From contig NZ_STGJ01000002.1 of the NCBI RefSeq assembly GCF_004919095.1, positions 186,001-250,000 on the forward strand: a stretch of 64,000 bases of DNA. The letters run 5' to 3'. The notes below the pieces were generated by a model. That model was not told where the DNA came from and did no database searches. It was given only the letters and a program-made list of their open reading frames with translations. Below are positions 44,376-54,286 of the stretch, one piece after another (position 1 is the first letter of the stretch; every line of letters starts with the position of its first letter). Origin of the DNA: Crenobacter intestini (GTDB lineage: Bacteria > Pseudomonadota > Gammaproteobacteria > Burkholderiales > Chromobacteriaceae). The position numbers and the translations under genes were made by a program.

Positions 44376-44957
44376 TCAGCTGCGCACCTTGACGTCGGTC
44401 CACGGCGAGGACAGCGTCCAGTCGCGGTCGCCCAGCGCACCGAGCTGGAAGGGGCGCGGCAGCGCGCCGGTGTCCAGCGCCAGCCGCACACGGCCCTGCG
44501 CGCGGCGGGCGTCGGCCTCGCTCCAGTCGGCGACGTCGAGCACCGCCCAGCCGGCGATATTGCCGAGCGCCGACAGCGCTTCGTCCAGCGTCGCGTAATA
44601 CTTGGATAGCGAGCCGATGGTCAGCCGGTAGCGGTTGGTGAAGCGGTAGTACGACAGCTTGAATTCGAGGCGAGCGGTCGGCTCGAACCAGCTTTTCAGG
44701 TCGTAGTAGTACGCGTAGCCGCGCGGGCGGGTCAGCTCGAACTGCAGTTCGAAGGTCAGCGGAACGCCCTGTTGCAGCGCGTCCTGCAGCACCGGCGGCA
44801 GCGTGGTCTGGAAACGGGTCGACAGTTGCAGCCTGTGCTCGGCCAGTTCGAGCTCGGCCCGGCGCACCTCGACCCCGTCGGCGCGCGCCAAGCCCATGCC
44901 GGCGACCAGCAGCAGCAGGCTAAGACTTTTCAAGCAGCGCGTAATAAAAGCCGTCAT
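44376..44957 (-). CDS. DUF4390 domain exported protein
   Basis: A 193-residue protein with a signal peptide (SLSLLLLVAGMGLARA, cleavage near residue 26) and the DUF4390 domain. Key stretches are LSTRFQTTLPPVLQDALQQGVPLTFELQFEL, YDLKSWFEPTARLEFKLSYYRFTNRYRLT (each shown in part) and the ending LSSPWTDVKVRS. Function is unknown, but the gene is regularly found between rsmB and ntrY in betaproteobacteria, as here. It starts 38 nt inside the end of rsmB and ends 4 nt before ntrY. Confidence 0.88.
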   Translation of the reverse strand: MTAFITRCLKSLSLLLLVAGMGLARADGVEVRRAELELAEHRLQLSTRFQTTLPPVLQDALQQGVPLTFELQFELTRPRGYAYYYDLKSWFEPTARLEFKLSYYRFTNRYRLTIGSLSKYYATLDEALSALGNIAGWAVLDVADWSEADARRAQGRVRLALDTGALPRPFQLGALGDRDWTLSSPWTDVKVRS

Positions 44958-46170
44958 GGTCGGGGTCGGGCAGCAGCTGTTCCGCGTGCGCCAAGCTGGC
45001 GTCGGGGTGGCGTTCGAGGAAGGCTTCGATTTGTCCGGCATTCTCCTCCGGCATAATCGAGCACGTAGCGTAAAGCATTTTGCCACCCGAGGCGAGCAGC
45101 GGCCAGAGCGCGTCGACCAGCACGCGCTGCTGGCGGGCCAGCTCGGCAAAGTCGCCGGGGCGGCGCAGCCACTTGATGTCGGGATGGCGGCGCACCACGC
45201 CGGACGCCGTGCACGGCACGTCGGCGAGGATGCGGTCGAACGGCCGGCCATCCCACCACGACTCAGGGTCGGCCGCGTTGCCCAGGGCCAGCTGTGCGGC
45301 AAGGTGCAGGCGCTCGAGGTTTTCGCGCACGCGGGGCAGGCGCGTGGCGTCGATCTCGACCGCGGTCATCTCGACGTCGGCGAGCTCGAGCAGGTGGCAG
45401 GTCTTGCCGCCGGGCGCCGCGCACGCGTCGAGCACGCGCATGCCGTTTTCCGGGGCGAGCAGTTGCGCCGCCCTTTGCGCGCCGAAGTCCTGCACCGAGA
45501 CCCGGCCTTCGGCAAAGCCCGGCAGCTCGCGCACCGGCACCGGCTTGTCGAGCATGACCGCGTGGCTGCCCAGCGCGCGGGCGGACAGGCCGGCCGCGGC
45601 GAGTTCGGCGAGGTAGCCTTGGGCGTCGCCGTGGCGCGCGTTGACACGCAGGGTCATCGGCGGGTGCGTGTTGCTCGCCTCGAGCACGCGCATCCAGTCC
45701 TGCGGGTACGCCGTGCGCAGTGCGCGTATCCACCAGAGCGGGTGGTTGTAGCGTGCCTCGTCGTTTTGCAGCGCCTGTTCGCGCAGCGACTCGGCGTTGC
45801 GCTGGTAGTTGCGCAGCACGCCGTTGACCAGACCCTTGAGGCGGCCGCCGGCGACGCGGCCGGCGTGCTTGACCGCGTGGTCGACCACCGCGTACGGCGC
45901 GGCGCGCGTGTACGTCAGCTGGTAGAGCGCGACCAGCAGCAGGTATTCGACCCGCTTCTCGGGTAGCGCGCGCGGTACCAGCAGGCGCAGCCACGCGGAG
46001 AGTTCGCCGCGGTGGCGCAGTACGCCGTAGCTGATGTCCTGCACGGCGCCGCGCGTCGGTGCTGACAGGTCGGCGTTGGGGCGCAGCAAGCGCGCGAACG
46101 CCTCGGTCAGCGTGCGGCCGTTGTCGACCATTTCGATGGCCTGGACGGCCAGTTCCTGCGTGCGGTGCAT
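44920..46170 (-). CDS. rsmB: 16S rRNA m5C967 methyltransferase RsmB
   Basis: A 416-residue enzyme with an N-terminal NusB-like RNA-binding domain (about 1-135; VQAIEMVDNGRTLTEAFARLL) and a C-terminal Rossmann methyltransferase domain. SAM motif I is DACAAPGGKTCHLLELAD near residue 238. The motif IV region DVPCTASGVVRRHPDIKW near 303 and the motif VI region YATCSIMPEEN near 353 carry the two catalytic cysteines. Full length. It lies 20 nt after htpX in the minus-strand cluster. Confidence 0.94.
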   Translation of the reverse strand: MHRTQELAVQAIEMVDNGRTLTEAFARLLRPNADLSAPTRGAVQDISYGVLRHRGELSAWLRLLVPRALPEKRVEYLLLVALYQLTYTRAAPYAVVDHAVKHAGRVAGGRLKGLVNGVLRNYQRNAESLREQALQNDEARYNHPLWWIRALRTAYPQDWMRVLEASNTHPPMTLRVNARHGDAQGYLAELAAAGLSARALGSHAVMLDKPVPVRELPGFAEGRVSVQDFGAQRAAQLLAPENGMRVLDACAAPGGKTCHLLELADVEMTAVEIDATRLPRVRENLERLHLAAQLALGNAADPESWWDGRPFDRILADVPCTASGVVRRHPDIKWLRRPGDFAELARQQRVLVDALWPLLASGGKMLYATCSIMPEENAGQIEAFLERHPDASLAHAEQLLPDPDHDGFYYALLEKS

Positions 46171-46190
46171 GCTTGTCCTTGTCGGCGGGC

Positions 46191-47039
46191 CTAGCCGCCG
46201 CGTGCGATGGCCTGCAGGCGGGCGATGCGCTCGGCCGTCTGCGGGTGGGTACGAAACAGGTTGTCGAAACCGGCGCCCGCGAGCGGGTTGATGATCATCA
46301 TCTGCGCGGTCTCCGGATGCGCTTCGGCGGCGGGCAGCACAATGCCGCGCGCGTAGTGTTCGATCTTGGCGAGCGCGCCAGCCAGCGCCAGCGGGTCGCC
46401 GCTGATGGCCGCGCCGCCGCGGTCGGCCTCGAATTCTCGTGCGCGCGAGATCGCCATCTGGATCAGGCTGGCGGCCAGGGGCGCCAAGAGCGCGACCAGC
46501 AGGCCGGCCAGCGGGTTGGCCGGGCGGCCGTGTTCGTCGCGTCCGCCGAAGAACATCGCGAAGTTGGCGAGCGCGGACACCGCGCCTGCCATGGTCGCCG
46601 ACACCGTCGAGATCAGCGTGTCGCGGTGGGCGACATGCGCAAGCTCGTGCGCCATAACGCCGCGCAATTCACGATAGTCGAGCAGGCGCAGGATGCCGGT
46701 GGTCGCCGCCACCGCCGCGTGTGCGGGGTCGCGGCCGGTGGCGAATGCGTTGGGCTGGTCCTCGTGGATCACGTAGACGCGCGGCATCGGCAGGCCGGCG
46801 CGTGCGGAAAGTTCGGCGACCATGCCGTAGAACTCGGGTGCGCTGGCGGCGTTGACCTCTTCGGCGTTGTACATGCGCAACACCATGCGGTCGGAGTTCC
46901 ACCATGCCCACACGTTCATCGCGCCGCCGAAGGCGAGCGCGACGAGCATGCCGCCGCGTCCGCCTATCATCGCGCCGATCACGCCGAACAGCGCGACGAT
47001 CGCCGCCATCAGGAGCGCGGTCTTGAGCGTGCCGTTCAT
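46191..47039 (-). CDS. htpX: Zinc metalloprotease HtpX (M48)
   Basis: A 282-residue inner-membrane protease for membrane protein quality control. Two N-terminal helices (about 6-50) are followed by the zinc motif [15 protein letters not shown] near residue 126, two further helices, and the third ligand region [11 protein letters not shown] near 205. Length fits HtpX. The start overlaps the stop of fmt (ATGA), so it is co-translated with a translation-initiation gene, which is an unusual neighbour for htpX. Confidence 0.93.
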   Translation of the reverse strand: MNGTLKTALLMAAIVALFGVIGAMIGGRGGMLVALAFGGAMNVWAWWNSDRMVLRMYNAEEVNAASAPEFYGMVAELSARAGLPMPRVYVIHEDQPNAFATGRDPAHAAVAATTGILRLLDYRELRGVMAHELAHVAHRDTLISTVSATMAGAVSALANFAMFFGGRDEHGRPANPLAGLLVALLAPLAASLIQMAISRAREFEADRGGAAISGDPLALAGALAKIEHYARGIVLPAAEAHPETAQMMIINPLAGAGFDNLFRTHPQTAERIARLQAIARGG

Positions 47040-47953
47040 GCGCCCAGTCTCAGGTCCTGCAGCGTACGCCCGGCGACAAAGTCGCGTGCGGCCAGCCGCT
47101 TGCCGCCGGCCGCCTGCAGTTCGGTCAGGCAGACCAGGCCCTGGCCACAGCCGACCAGCACGCCGTCGGCGCTTGCGCTCACCACGACGCCCGGTTCGGC
47201 GTCGCCGGGCAGCGCGTGCGCCATCCACAGCTTCAGCGTCTCGCCGTTCAGGAGGGTGTGCGCGCCGGGCGCCGGGTTATACGCGCGGATCGCGCGGGCG
47301 ACCGTGTCTGCGTCCTGCGTCCAGTCTACGCGCGCCTCTTCCTTGCTCAGCTTGTGCGCGTAGGTGACGCCCGCCTCGTCCTGCTTTTGCGCTTCCAGCG
47401 CATCGAGCCGCGCGAGCGCGTCGACGATGGCTTGCGCGCCAAGCGCGGCGAGCCCCTCGTGCAGGCTGGCCGCAGTCTCGTCATCCGCGATGGCCAGCGG
47501 GTGCACGCTGAGCATGTCGCCGGTGTCGAGCCCGGCGTCCATCTGCATGATGGTGATGCCGGTCTCGCGGTCGCCGGCGAGCAGCGCGCGCTGGATCGGC
47601 GCGGCGCCTCGCCAGCGCGGCAGCAAGGATGCGTGGATGTTCAGGCAGCCGCGGCGCGGGGTGTCCAGCACCGCCTGCGGCAGGATCAGCCCGTACGCGG
47701 CGACCACCATCACCTCGGCGCCGACCTCGGCGAGCATCGCCTGCGCGTCGGCATTCCTCAGCGTGGTCGGCTGCTCGACGCGCAGGCCGTGTTCGAGCGC
47801 GAGCGCCTTGACCGGGCTGGGTTTGAGCTTCATGCCGCGCCCGGCCGGGCGGTCGGGCTGGGTCAGCACCAGCGCGATGTCATGGCCGGCCTTGATCAGC
47901 GCGTCAAGCGCGCGCGCCGCGAATTCGGGCGTCCCCGCAAAAATCAGTTTCAT
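47036..47953 (-). CDS. fmt: Methionyl-tRNA formyltransferase
   Basis: A 305-residue enzyme that formylates initiator Met-tRNA. The N-terminal formyltransferase domain has [30 protein letters not shown] near residue 40, and the catalytic [21 protein letters not shown] near 106 (Asn, His) with the Asp in [11 protein letters not shown] near 139. The C-terminal OB-like domain ends in LQDLRLGA. The start at 47953 follows AGGAAG. A terminator lies between the upstream def gene and this start. Confidence 0.95.
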   Translation of the reverse strand: MKLIFAGTPEFAARALDALIKAGHDIALVLTQPDRPAGRGMKLKPSPVKALALEHGLRVEQPTTLRNADAQAMLAEVGAEVMVVAAYGLILPQAVLDTPRRGCLNIHASLLPRWRGAAPIQRALLAGDRETGITIMQMDAGLDTGDMLSVHPLAIADDETAASLHEGLAALGAQAIVDALARLDALEAQKQDEAGVTYAHKLSKEEARVDWTQDADTVARAIRAYNPAPGAHTLLNGETLKLWMAHALPGDAEPGVVVSASADGVLVGCGQGLVCLTELQAAGGKRLAARDFVAGRTLQDLRLGA

Positions 47954-47967
47954 TCTGGCTTCCTGGA

Positions 47968-48002
47968 AAAAGCGACGGGACACGGCCGCGCGTGTCCCGT
48001 CG
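47968..48002 (-). terminator. Intrinsic terminator between def and fmt
   Basis: On the minus strand a 12-bp stem (CGACGGGACACG / CGTGTCCCGTCG, loop 6 nt) is followed directly by CTTTTTCC. The fmt ribosome-binding site AGGAAG comes immediately after, so the hairpin ends about 20 nt before the fmt start. Confidence 0.75.
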
Positions 48003-48023
48003 TCAGGCTGGGCGCTGCCCGCC

Positions 48024-48527
48024 TTACAGATTGTGTTTTTCGCGCTTCTTCAGCTTGGTCAGGATGCGGCCCTGCTTCAACTGCGACAGGTATTCGACGA
48101 ACACCTTGCCGTCGAGGTGGTCGATCTCGTGCTGGATGCAGATCGCCAGCAGGCCGTCCGTGTCGATTTCGAACGGCTGGCCGTCACGGTCCAGCGCGCG
48201 CACCTTCACGCGCTCGGCGCGGTTGACCTTGTCGTAGATGCCGGGCACCGACAGGCAGCCTTCTTCATAGACGGTCTGCCCGTGCTTCTCGACGATCTCG
48301 GGGTTGATGAACGCGGTCAGCCCAGACTTGTCTTCGCTGGTGTCGATCACGACGATGCGGCGGTGCACGTCGACCTGGGTCGCGGCGAGACCGATGCCGC
48401 GGCAGGCGTACATGGTGTCGGCCATGTCGTCGACGAGGCGACGCACCTCGTCGTCGACCTTGTCCACCGCTTGCGCGACCGTGTGCAGCCGCTGGTCGGG
48501 GTATTGCAGGATAGTAAGGAGTGCCAT
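48024..48527 (-). CDS. def: Peptide deformylase
   Basis: A 167-residue metal enzyme that removes the formyl group from new proteins. All three motifs are present: [11 protein letters not shown] near residue 45, EEGCLSVPG near 89 (metal Cys) and [12 protein letters not shown] near 132 (metal His residues). The start at 48527 follows AAGGAG. It is divergent from the LysM gene and is the first gene of the def-(terminator)-fmt-htpX run. Confidence 0.96.
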   Translation of the reverse strand: MALLTILQYPDQRLHTVAQAVDKVDDEVRRLVDDMADTMYACRGIGLAATQVDVHRRIVVIDTSEDKSGLTAFINPEIVEKHGQTVYEEGCLSVPGIYDKVNRAERVKVRALDRDGQPFEIDTDGLLAICIQHEIDHLDGKVFVEYLSQLKQGRILTKLKKREKHNL

Positions 48528-48656
48528 AAGCGCCGATTCCGTCACGATGGGGTGCGTCGCGCACCCGAAAATTGGGATACCATCCCTCTGGTATGTAACA
48601 CGCCGCAGTTTGATGCGTTTTGGTGTCGATGGAAGACCAGATGGGGATACTGACCG

Positions 48657-49658
48657 ATGTTTAAAGCCATTATACCGCTGATGCTGGCGCTGGGCCTGTC
48701 CGGGCTTGCCGCGGCGGATACCCTGCAACTGAGGCCGGACGCGCCCGAGCGCTACGTGGTCAAGCGCGGGGATACCTTGTGGGCGATTTCCGGCCGTTAC
48801 CTGAACAGTCCGTGGAAGTGGCCGCGGCTGTGGCAGATGAACCGCGCCGAGATCAAGGACCCGCACTGGATCTACCCGGGCGACGTGCTGGTGCTCGACC
48901 GCGCCAGCGGCAGGCTGCGATTGGAGAAGGGGCCGCGCACGGTCAAGCTCTCGCCGCACGCGCGGGTGGTCGACGGCGCGATCAGCAGCATTCCCGCCTC
49001 ACGCATCGCGGCGCTGCTCGAGCGGCCGCTGGTGATCGACGAGGCGGCATTCAAGGCGTCGCCGCGCATCGTCGCCGGCCCGGACGAGCGGCTGATGCTC
49101 GCGCAGGGCAACACCGTCTACGCGCAGCCCTTGCCGGAGGACGGCCGCTGGCAGTCCTTCCGCCCGGGGCGCGAGCTGAAGGACCCGAAAACGGGCGAGC
49201 GCCTCGGTTACGAGGCGGTCTACACCGGCGACCTCGACGTGAAGGCGCAGGGCGCCGACGTCAGTACCCTGGTCGTGCGCAGCAATGTCGAGGAAATCGC
49301 CGTCGGTGACCGGCTGATCAAGTACGCGTCGACGCCGGTGCTCAACTACGTGCCGCGCGAGGCGCCGGCTGCTTCGGGCGGCCAGGTGGTCGCCGTGTAC
49401 GGCGGCGCGGTCGACGCGGCGCAGTACGACAGCGTCGCGATCAACCGCGGCGCGCGCGACGGCGCCGAGGTCGGCTACGTGTTCGGCGTCTACAAGGCGC
49501 CGCGGCTGATCAAGGTCGACGGCAAGGCGGTGACGCTGCCCGCGTCGCCGGTCGGCCGGCTGTTCGTCTACCGCGTGTTCGACCGCGTCTCCTACGGCCT
49601 GCTGCTCGACACCTCGCAGGCGGTCACCGTCGGCGACACGCTCGGCCAGCCCGAATGA
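48657..49658 (+). CDS. LysM-domain exported protein
   Basis: A 333-residue protein with a signal peptide (cleavage after LAAA, near residue 20) and one LysM peptidoglycan-binding domain (about 32-80; [30 protein letters not shown] cut here, then [10 protein letters not shown]). The remaining 240 residues are beta-rich and regular in many betaproteobacterial homologues located before dprA. It probably binds septal or lateral peptidoglycan. Its stop overlaps the dprA start (ATGA). Divergent from def. Confidence 0.88.
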   Translation: MFKAIIPLMLALGLSGLAAADTLQLRPDAPERYVVKRGDTLWAISGRYLNSPWKWPRLWQMNRAEIKDPHWIYPGDVLVLDRASGRLRLEKGPRTVKLSPHARVVDGAISSIPASRIAALLERPLVIDEAAFKASPRIVAGPDERLMLAQGNTVYAQPLPEDGRWQSFRPGRELKDPKTGERLGYEAVYTGDLDVKAQGADVSTLVVRSNVEEIAVGDRLIKYASTPVLNYVPREAPAASGGQVVAVYGGAVDAAQYDSVAINRGARDGAEVGYVFGVYKAPRLIKVDGKAVTLPASPVGRLFVYRVFDRVSYGLLLDTSQAVTVGDTLGQPE

Positions 49659-50749
49659 GCGAACAGGCGGCCTGGGCGACGCTGGCGCTGACGCCGGGCG
49701 TGGGCCCGGCCGCCTTCCTGCGCCTGATCGAGCGTTTCGGCAGCGCCCGTGCGGCGCTGGACGCCGGGCGTACGGCGTGGACGGCGCTGCTGCCGCGCGA
49801 CACCGCCGACGCGCTGGCCGCCGGGGCCGGGGCGGCCGCCGCCGAGGCCGCACTCGCCTGGGCTGAACAGGAGGGGTGCTTCCTGCTGACCCTGCTCGAC
49901 GACGACTATCCGGAGCGGCTCGCGCAGTCGCCGTCGCCGCCGCCCCTGCTGTTCGGGCGCGGCCGGCGCGAACTGTTGGCGCGCGACATGCTGGCGGTGG
50001 TCGGCAGCCGCAAGGCGAGCGCGCAGGGCGCGCAGAGCGCGCACGCGTTTGCCCGCGCGCTGTCGGCGCAGGGCTACACGGTGGTCAGCGGGCTCGCCGC
50101 CGGCATCGACGCCGCCGCCCATCAGGGCGCGCTCGAGGCGGCCGGTGCCAGCATCGCGGTGGTCGGCACCGGCATCGACCGCGTCTACCCGGCATCCAAC
50201 CGGCTGCTCGCGCACCGGCTGGCGAACGAGGGGCTGATCCTGTCCGAATTCGCGCTGGGTTCGGGGCCGCTGGCCGCGCACTTCCCGCAGCGCAACCGCA
50301 TCATCGCCGGCCTGTGCCGCGGCTGCCTGGTGGTCGAGGCCGGCACCGAATCGGGTTCGCTGATCACCGCCCGCCTCGCGCTCGAGGCCGGCCGCGAGGT
50401 GATGGCGGTGCCCGGCTCCATCCTCAGCCCGCTCTCGCGCGGCTGCCACCGGCTGATCCGCGAGGGCGCGCGGCTGGTCGAGTCGGCCGACGACATCTTC
50501 GACGAGGTCGGCCGCCCCGCCCCGCCGCCTGCTGCCGAAGCCCCCGTCGCGACGGCGGCGGAAGACGGCGGGGACGACGCCGCATGCGCGGCGATTCTCG
50601 ACGCGATGGGCTTCGACCCGGTCGACCTCGACACCCTGCTCGGGCGGGTCGGGTTGACGGCTGCGGCGATTTACCCGATGCTTCTTGCGCTTGAAATGCA
50701 GGGCAGGGTGGCCGTGCTCGGTGGCAACCGCTACCAGCGACTGTCCTGA
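49655..50749 (+). CDS. dprA: DNA processing protein DprA
   Basis: A 364-residue single-strand DNA-binding protein that loads RecA on incoming DNA during natural transformation. A helical N-terminal region (SAM-like) is followed by the Rossmann DprA core with LAVVGSRKASAQGAQ near residue 113, VVSGLAAGIDAAAHQGALEA near 147 and FPQRNRIIAGLCRGCLVVEA near 210. The C-terminal winged helix (about 300-360) is present. It suggests, but does not prove, natural competence. Confidence 0.94.
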   Translation: MSEQAAWATLALTPGVGPAAFLRLIERFGSARAALDAGRTAWTALLPRDTADALAAGAGAAAAEAALAWAEQEGCFLLTLLDDDYPERLAQSPSPPPLLFGRGRRELLARDMLAVVGSRKASAQGAQSAHAFARALSAQGYTVVSGLAAGIDAAAHQGALEAAGASIAVVGTGIDRVYPASNRLLAHRLANEGLILSEFALGSGPLAAHFPQRNRIIAGLCRGCLVVEAGTESGSLITARLALEAGREVMAVPGSILSPLSRGCHRLIREGARLVESADDIFDEVGRPAPPPAAEAPVATAAEDGGDDAACAAILDAMGFDPVDLDTLLGRVGLTAAAIYPMLLALEMQGRVAVLGGNRYQRLS

Positions 50750-50772
50750 GCTGCCCGTCCCTAAGGTCCCCG

Positions 50773-51222
50773 ATGTTTGATGTTCTGACTTTTCTCTTCG
50801 AACAATACGACGACCCGTCCAGCTGTCCGGGGCGCGACGACCTGACCCGCGAACTCGAGGCCGCCGGCTTCGAGAGCGAAGAGATCGGCGACGCGCTCGA
50901 CTGGTTCGACGGGATCCGCCCCGAGGCATTTGCCGGTTTGAAGGAGTCGGGTGGCGTGCGCATCTACAGCGACTACGAGCTCGAGCTGCTGTCGTGCGAG
51001 GTGCGCGGGTTCATCTGTTTTCTCGAGGACAACGGCGCGCTCGACGCCGCCCAGCGCGAGCTGGTGATCGACCGCCTGCTGGCGCTGCCGTCCGACGAGA
51101 TCTCCCCGGCGGTGGTGCGGCTGGTCGCGCTGTTGGTGCTGTGGCGCGAGCAGGCCGAGTTGCCGCTCCTGGTCGGCGAGGAATTGCTCTCGGCGGTGCA
51201 CGGTGAACCGACCATGCAATGA
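50773..51222 (+). CDS. smg: Smg family protein (DUF494)
   Basis: A 149-residue acidic protein of the Smg/DUF494 family: MFDVLTFLFEQYDDPSSCPG at the start, LTRELEAAGFESEEIGDALDWF near residue 25, and EVRGFICFLEDNGALDAAQRELVIDRLL (shown in part) near 78. Position between dprA and topA is conserved in gamma- and betaproteobacteria. Its function is not well defined. It lies 23 nt after dprA and is probably in the same transcript. Confidence 0.93.
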   Translation: MFDVLTFLFEQYDDPSSCPGRDDLTRELEAAGFESEEIGDALDWFDGIRPEAFAGLKESGGVRIYSDYELELLSCEVRGFICFLEDNGALDAAQRELVIDRLLALPSDEISPAVVRLVALLVLWREQAELPLLVGEELLSAVHGEPTMQ

Positions 51223-51397
51223 GTTTGTCGTAGGGTGCGGGCGCTTGCAGTCTGCATGTCTGTGGGCTTACCATGCGCGCCCTTGCCGGTACTGGCCGGC
51301 CGATGTGATCAAGAGTGCAGCCTTGCGCTCTTGTTTTGTTTGATGGATACCGGATGTGTTCGCCCGCCCGTTGCGGGTAAAGGAAGACGACCTAGAC

Positions 51398-53701
51398 ATG
51401 CCTTCTAGCCTCCTGATCGTCGAGTCGCCCTCCAAGGCGAAGACGCTGAAAAAATACTTGGGCAGTGACTTTGAAGTCCTTGCCTCCTACGGTCACGTCC
51501 GCGACCTGGTGCCTAAGAACGGCGCGGTCGACCCGGACCACGACTTCGCGATGAAGTACCAGCTGATCGCGCGCAACAGCAAGCATGTCGACGCGATCGT
51601 CACCGCGGTGCGTGAAGCTGACCATGTCTACCTGGCAACTGACCCGGACCGCGAAGGCGAGGCCATTTCCTGGCACCTGACCGAGATCCTGGCCGGCAAG
51701 AAGCTGCTCAAGGGCAAGACGGTACAGCGGGTCGTGTTCCACGAGATCACCAAGAACGCGGTGCTCGACGCGATCGCCCACCCGCGCGAGATCTCGCAGG
51801 ACCTGGTCGACGCGCAGCAGGCGCGCCGTGCGCTCGACTACCTGGTCGGCTTCAACCTGTCGCCCCTGCTGTGGAAGAAGATCCGCCGCGGCCTGTCGGC
51901 CGGGCGCGTGCAAAGCCCGGCGCTGCGGCTGATCTGCGAGCGCGAGAACGAGATCCGCGCGTTCACCGAGCAGGAATACTGGTCGGTGCACCTCGACAGC
52001 CACAAGGGCCGCACCCGCTTCACCGCCAAGCTCACCCAGCTGGACGGGCAGAAGCTCGACCAGTTCGCGCTGCCCAACGAGGCCGCGCAAGCCGCAGCAC
52101 TTGCGCGCCTCGCCGGTCACGAGGCGCGGGTCGCCAGCGTCGAGAAGAAGAAGAAGACGCGCAACCCGGTCGCGCCGTTCACCACCTCGACGCTGCAGCA
52201 GGAGGCGGTGCGCAAGCTGGGCATGACCACCGACCGCGCGATGCGCACGGCGCAGCAGTTGTACGAGGGTGTCGATATCGGCCAGGGCACTGTCGGCCTG
52301 ATCACCTACATGCGTACCGACTCGGTCGCGCTGGCCGCCGAGGCGGTCACCGAGATCCGCCACTACATCGAGCACAAGTTCGAGGCGGACTTCCTGCCGA
52401 AGAACCCGGTCACCTTCAAGAACAAGGCGAAGAACGCGCAGGAAGCGCACGAGGCGATCCGCCCGACATCGGTGTACCGCTCGCCCGAGCAGCTCAAGCC
52501 CTTCCTGACCAGCGACCAGTTCAAGCTGTACGACATGATCTGGAAGCGCACGCTGTCCTGCCAGATGGCGCCGGCCAAGTTCGACACCACCACTGTCGAC
52601 ATCGCGGCCGGTGACGGCATGTTCCGCGTCAGCGGCCAGGTGCAGACCTTCGCCGGCTTCCTCGCCGTGTACGAGGAGGACGTCGACGACGCCGAGGACG
52701 AAGACAACGCCAAGCTGCCGGCCCTGGCCGAGGGCGACGTGCTGCCGGTCGACAAGCTGTACGGCGAGCAGCACTTCACGCAGCCGCCGCCGCGCTTTTC
52801 CGAGGCGTCGCTCGTCAAGGCGCTGGAAGAGTTCGGTATCGGCCGCCCGTCCACCTACGCGAGCATCATCTCGACGCTGAAGGACCGCGAATACGTGATC
52901 CTTGACAAGAAGCGCTTCGTGCCGACCGACACCGGCGAGATCGTCAACAAGTTCCTGACCGAGCACTTCGCGCAGTACGTCGACTACAACTTCACCGCCA
53001 AGCTGGAAAACCAGCTTGACGAGATTGCCGGCGGCGACCGCAAGTGGGTGCCGGTGATGGACAGCTTCTGGAAGGGCTTCAAGAAGCAGATCGAGGAGAA
53101 GGAAGGGATCTCGCGCGAATCGATCACCACCGAACAGCTCGACGAGGCGTGCCCGAAGTGCGGCAAGCCGCTGAACATCCGTTTCGGCAAACGCGGCCGC
53201 TTCATCGGCTGTACCGGCTACCCGGAGTGCGACTACACGCGCAACCTGAACGAGACCGCCGAGGAAGCCGCCGAGGCCGAGGCGCCGGAAATCGTCGAAG
53301 GGCGGGTCTGCCCGAAGGACGGCGGCCAGCTGGTGATCAAGAAGGGCCGTTACGGCAAGTTCATCGGCTGCGCGAACTACCCGAAGTGCAAGCATATCGA
53401 GCCGCTCGAGAAGCCCAAGGACACCGGCGTCGAGTGCCCGGAGTGCAAGCAGGGGCACTTGATCGAGCGCAAGAGCCGTTACGGCAAGCTGTTCTACTCG
53501 TGCAACCGCTATCCGGACTGCAAGTACGCGACGTGGAACCCGCCGGTCGCCGAGCCTTGCCCGAAATGCGGCTGGCCGATTTTGACCATCAAGACCACCA
53601 AGCGGCGTGGCACCGAGAAGGTCTGCCCGCAGAAGGAGTGCGGCTACGCCGAGCAGATCGCGCCGCCGGAGGGTAAGGAAGTACCGCCCGCCGAGGCTTG
53701 A
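51398..53701 (+). CDS. topA: DNA topoisomerase I
   Basis: A 767-residue type IA topoisomerase that relaxes negative supercoils. The TOPRIM domain comes first (LLIVESPSKAKTLKKYLG; ATDPDREGEAISWHL near residue 81). The catalytic Tyr lies in LITYMRTDSVAL near 307, and RPTSVYR, FSEASLVKALEEFGIGRPSTYASI (shown in part) near 466 and a KKRFVPTDTGEIV motif follow. Four C-terminal zinc-ribbon-like repeats start near 585 (CPKCGKPL; CPKDGGQL; CPECKQG; CPKCGWP). The second lacks one cysteine. The ATG at 51398 follows AAAGGAA. Slightly shorter than the E. coli enzyme (865 residues). Confidence 0.95.
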   Translation: MPSSLLIVESPSKAKTLKKYLGSDFEVLASYGHVRDLVPKNGAVDPDHDFAMKYQLIARNSKHVDAIVTAVREADHVYLATDPDREGEAISWHLTEILAGKKLLKGKTVQRVVFHEITKNAVLDAIAHPREISQDLVDAQQARRALDYLVGFNLSPLLWKKIRRGLSAGRVQSPALRLICERENEIRAFTEQEYWSVHLDSHKGRTRFTAKLTQLDGQKLDQFALPNEAAQAAALARLAGHEARVASVEKKKKTRNPVAPFTTSTLQQEAVRKLGMTTDRAMRTAQQLYEGVDIGQGTVGLITYMRTDSVALAAEAVTEIRHYIEHKFEADFLPKNPVTFKNKAKNAQEAHEAIRPTSVYRSPEQLKPFLTSDQFKLYDMIWKRTLSCQMAPAKFDTTTVDIAAGDGMFRVSGQVQTFAGFLAVYEEDVDDAEDEDNAKLPALAEGDVLPVDKLYGEQHFTQPPPRFSEASLVKALEEFGIGRPSTYASIISTLKDREYVILDKKRFVPTDTGEIVNKFLTEHFAQYVDYNFTAKLENQLDEIAGGDRKWVPVMDSFWKGFKKQIEEKEGISRESITTEQLDEACPKCGKPLNIRFGKRGRFIGCTGYPECDYTRNLNETAEEAAEAEAPEIVEGRVCPKDGGQLVIKKGRYGKFIGCANYPKCKHIEPLEKPKDTGVECPECKQGHLIERKSRYGKLFYSCNRYPDCKYATWNPPVAEPCPKCGWPILTIKTTKRRGTEKVCPQKECGYAEQIAPPEGKEVPPAEA

Positions 53702-53839
53702 GCATCTCCTGAAAAAAACGCTTGCACGCCCGTACGCTGGCCTATATTGGGTGGGCGGGCGTGGTAGGCCCGCCTTGAAAGCGCCGGAATCTTTCCCGGC
53801 CATTACGGTTCAGGTGACGAACCGGAATGCCTCAGGGCA

Positions 53840-53867
53840 AAAAACGCCGCCTTCGGGCGGCGTTTTT
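53840..53867 (+). terminator. Intrinsic terminator downstream of topA
   Basis: A perfect 12-bp stem AAAAACGCCGCC / GGCGGCGTTTTT with a TTCG tetraloop, ending in T5. The 138 nt between the topA stop and this hairpin show no gene. Confidence 0.85.
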
Positions 53868-53901
53868 CATTGGTGGTTCCAAACTTGCTGAGGGGGATCC
53901 G

Positions 53902-54285
53902 ATGAAACCCGACAGCCGTTTCTACTTTACCGGCTCGGCCGTGCTGACGCTGTTTTTCCTGCTGACCGGCCAGTGGCTGCTGTTGGTGCTGCCGTTCTTC
54001 GTGATGCTGTACGGCGTGTTCGTCGCCGACCGCGAGCAGTACGAAGCGATGGACGAGATGGCGATGCAGATGCTGGTGCCGCAGGCGAGCCGGCCGGCCA
54101 TGCTCTCGCACGAGCGTTTCGAGTGCCACGAGCTCCTGTTCGTCCACGCCGGCTGCCCGGTCTACCGCTACCTCTACGCGCGCCAAGTGCGCTGGGCGCT
54201 GGCCGGCGCGGCCGGCGAGGTCGAGTGCGAAGGCGACGCGATCACGGTGTTCCCTGGCTTCGTCTACCAGCGCAGCCCGGCCTGA
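53902..54285 (+). CDS. Small membrane protein of unknown function
   Basis: A 127-residue protein with two adjacent hydrophobic segments at the N-terminus (about 9-26 and 28-45), then a cytoplasmic acidic helix (DREQYEAMDEMAMQML) and a C-terminal domain with three cysteines (FECHELL, AGCPVYR, EVECEGD). The ATG at 53902 follows AGGGGGATCC. It starts 35 nt after the topA terminator and is convergent with the HIT gene (1-nt gap). I do not recognise the family. Confidence 0.72.
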   Translation: MKPDSRFYFTGSAVLTLFFLLTGQWLLLVLPFFVMLYGVFVADREQYEAMDEMAMQMLVPQASRPAMLSHERFECHELLFVHAGCPVYRYLYARQVRWALAGAAGEVECEGDAITVFPGFVYQRSPA

Positions 54286-54286
54286 G

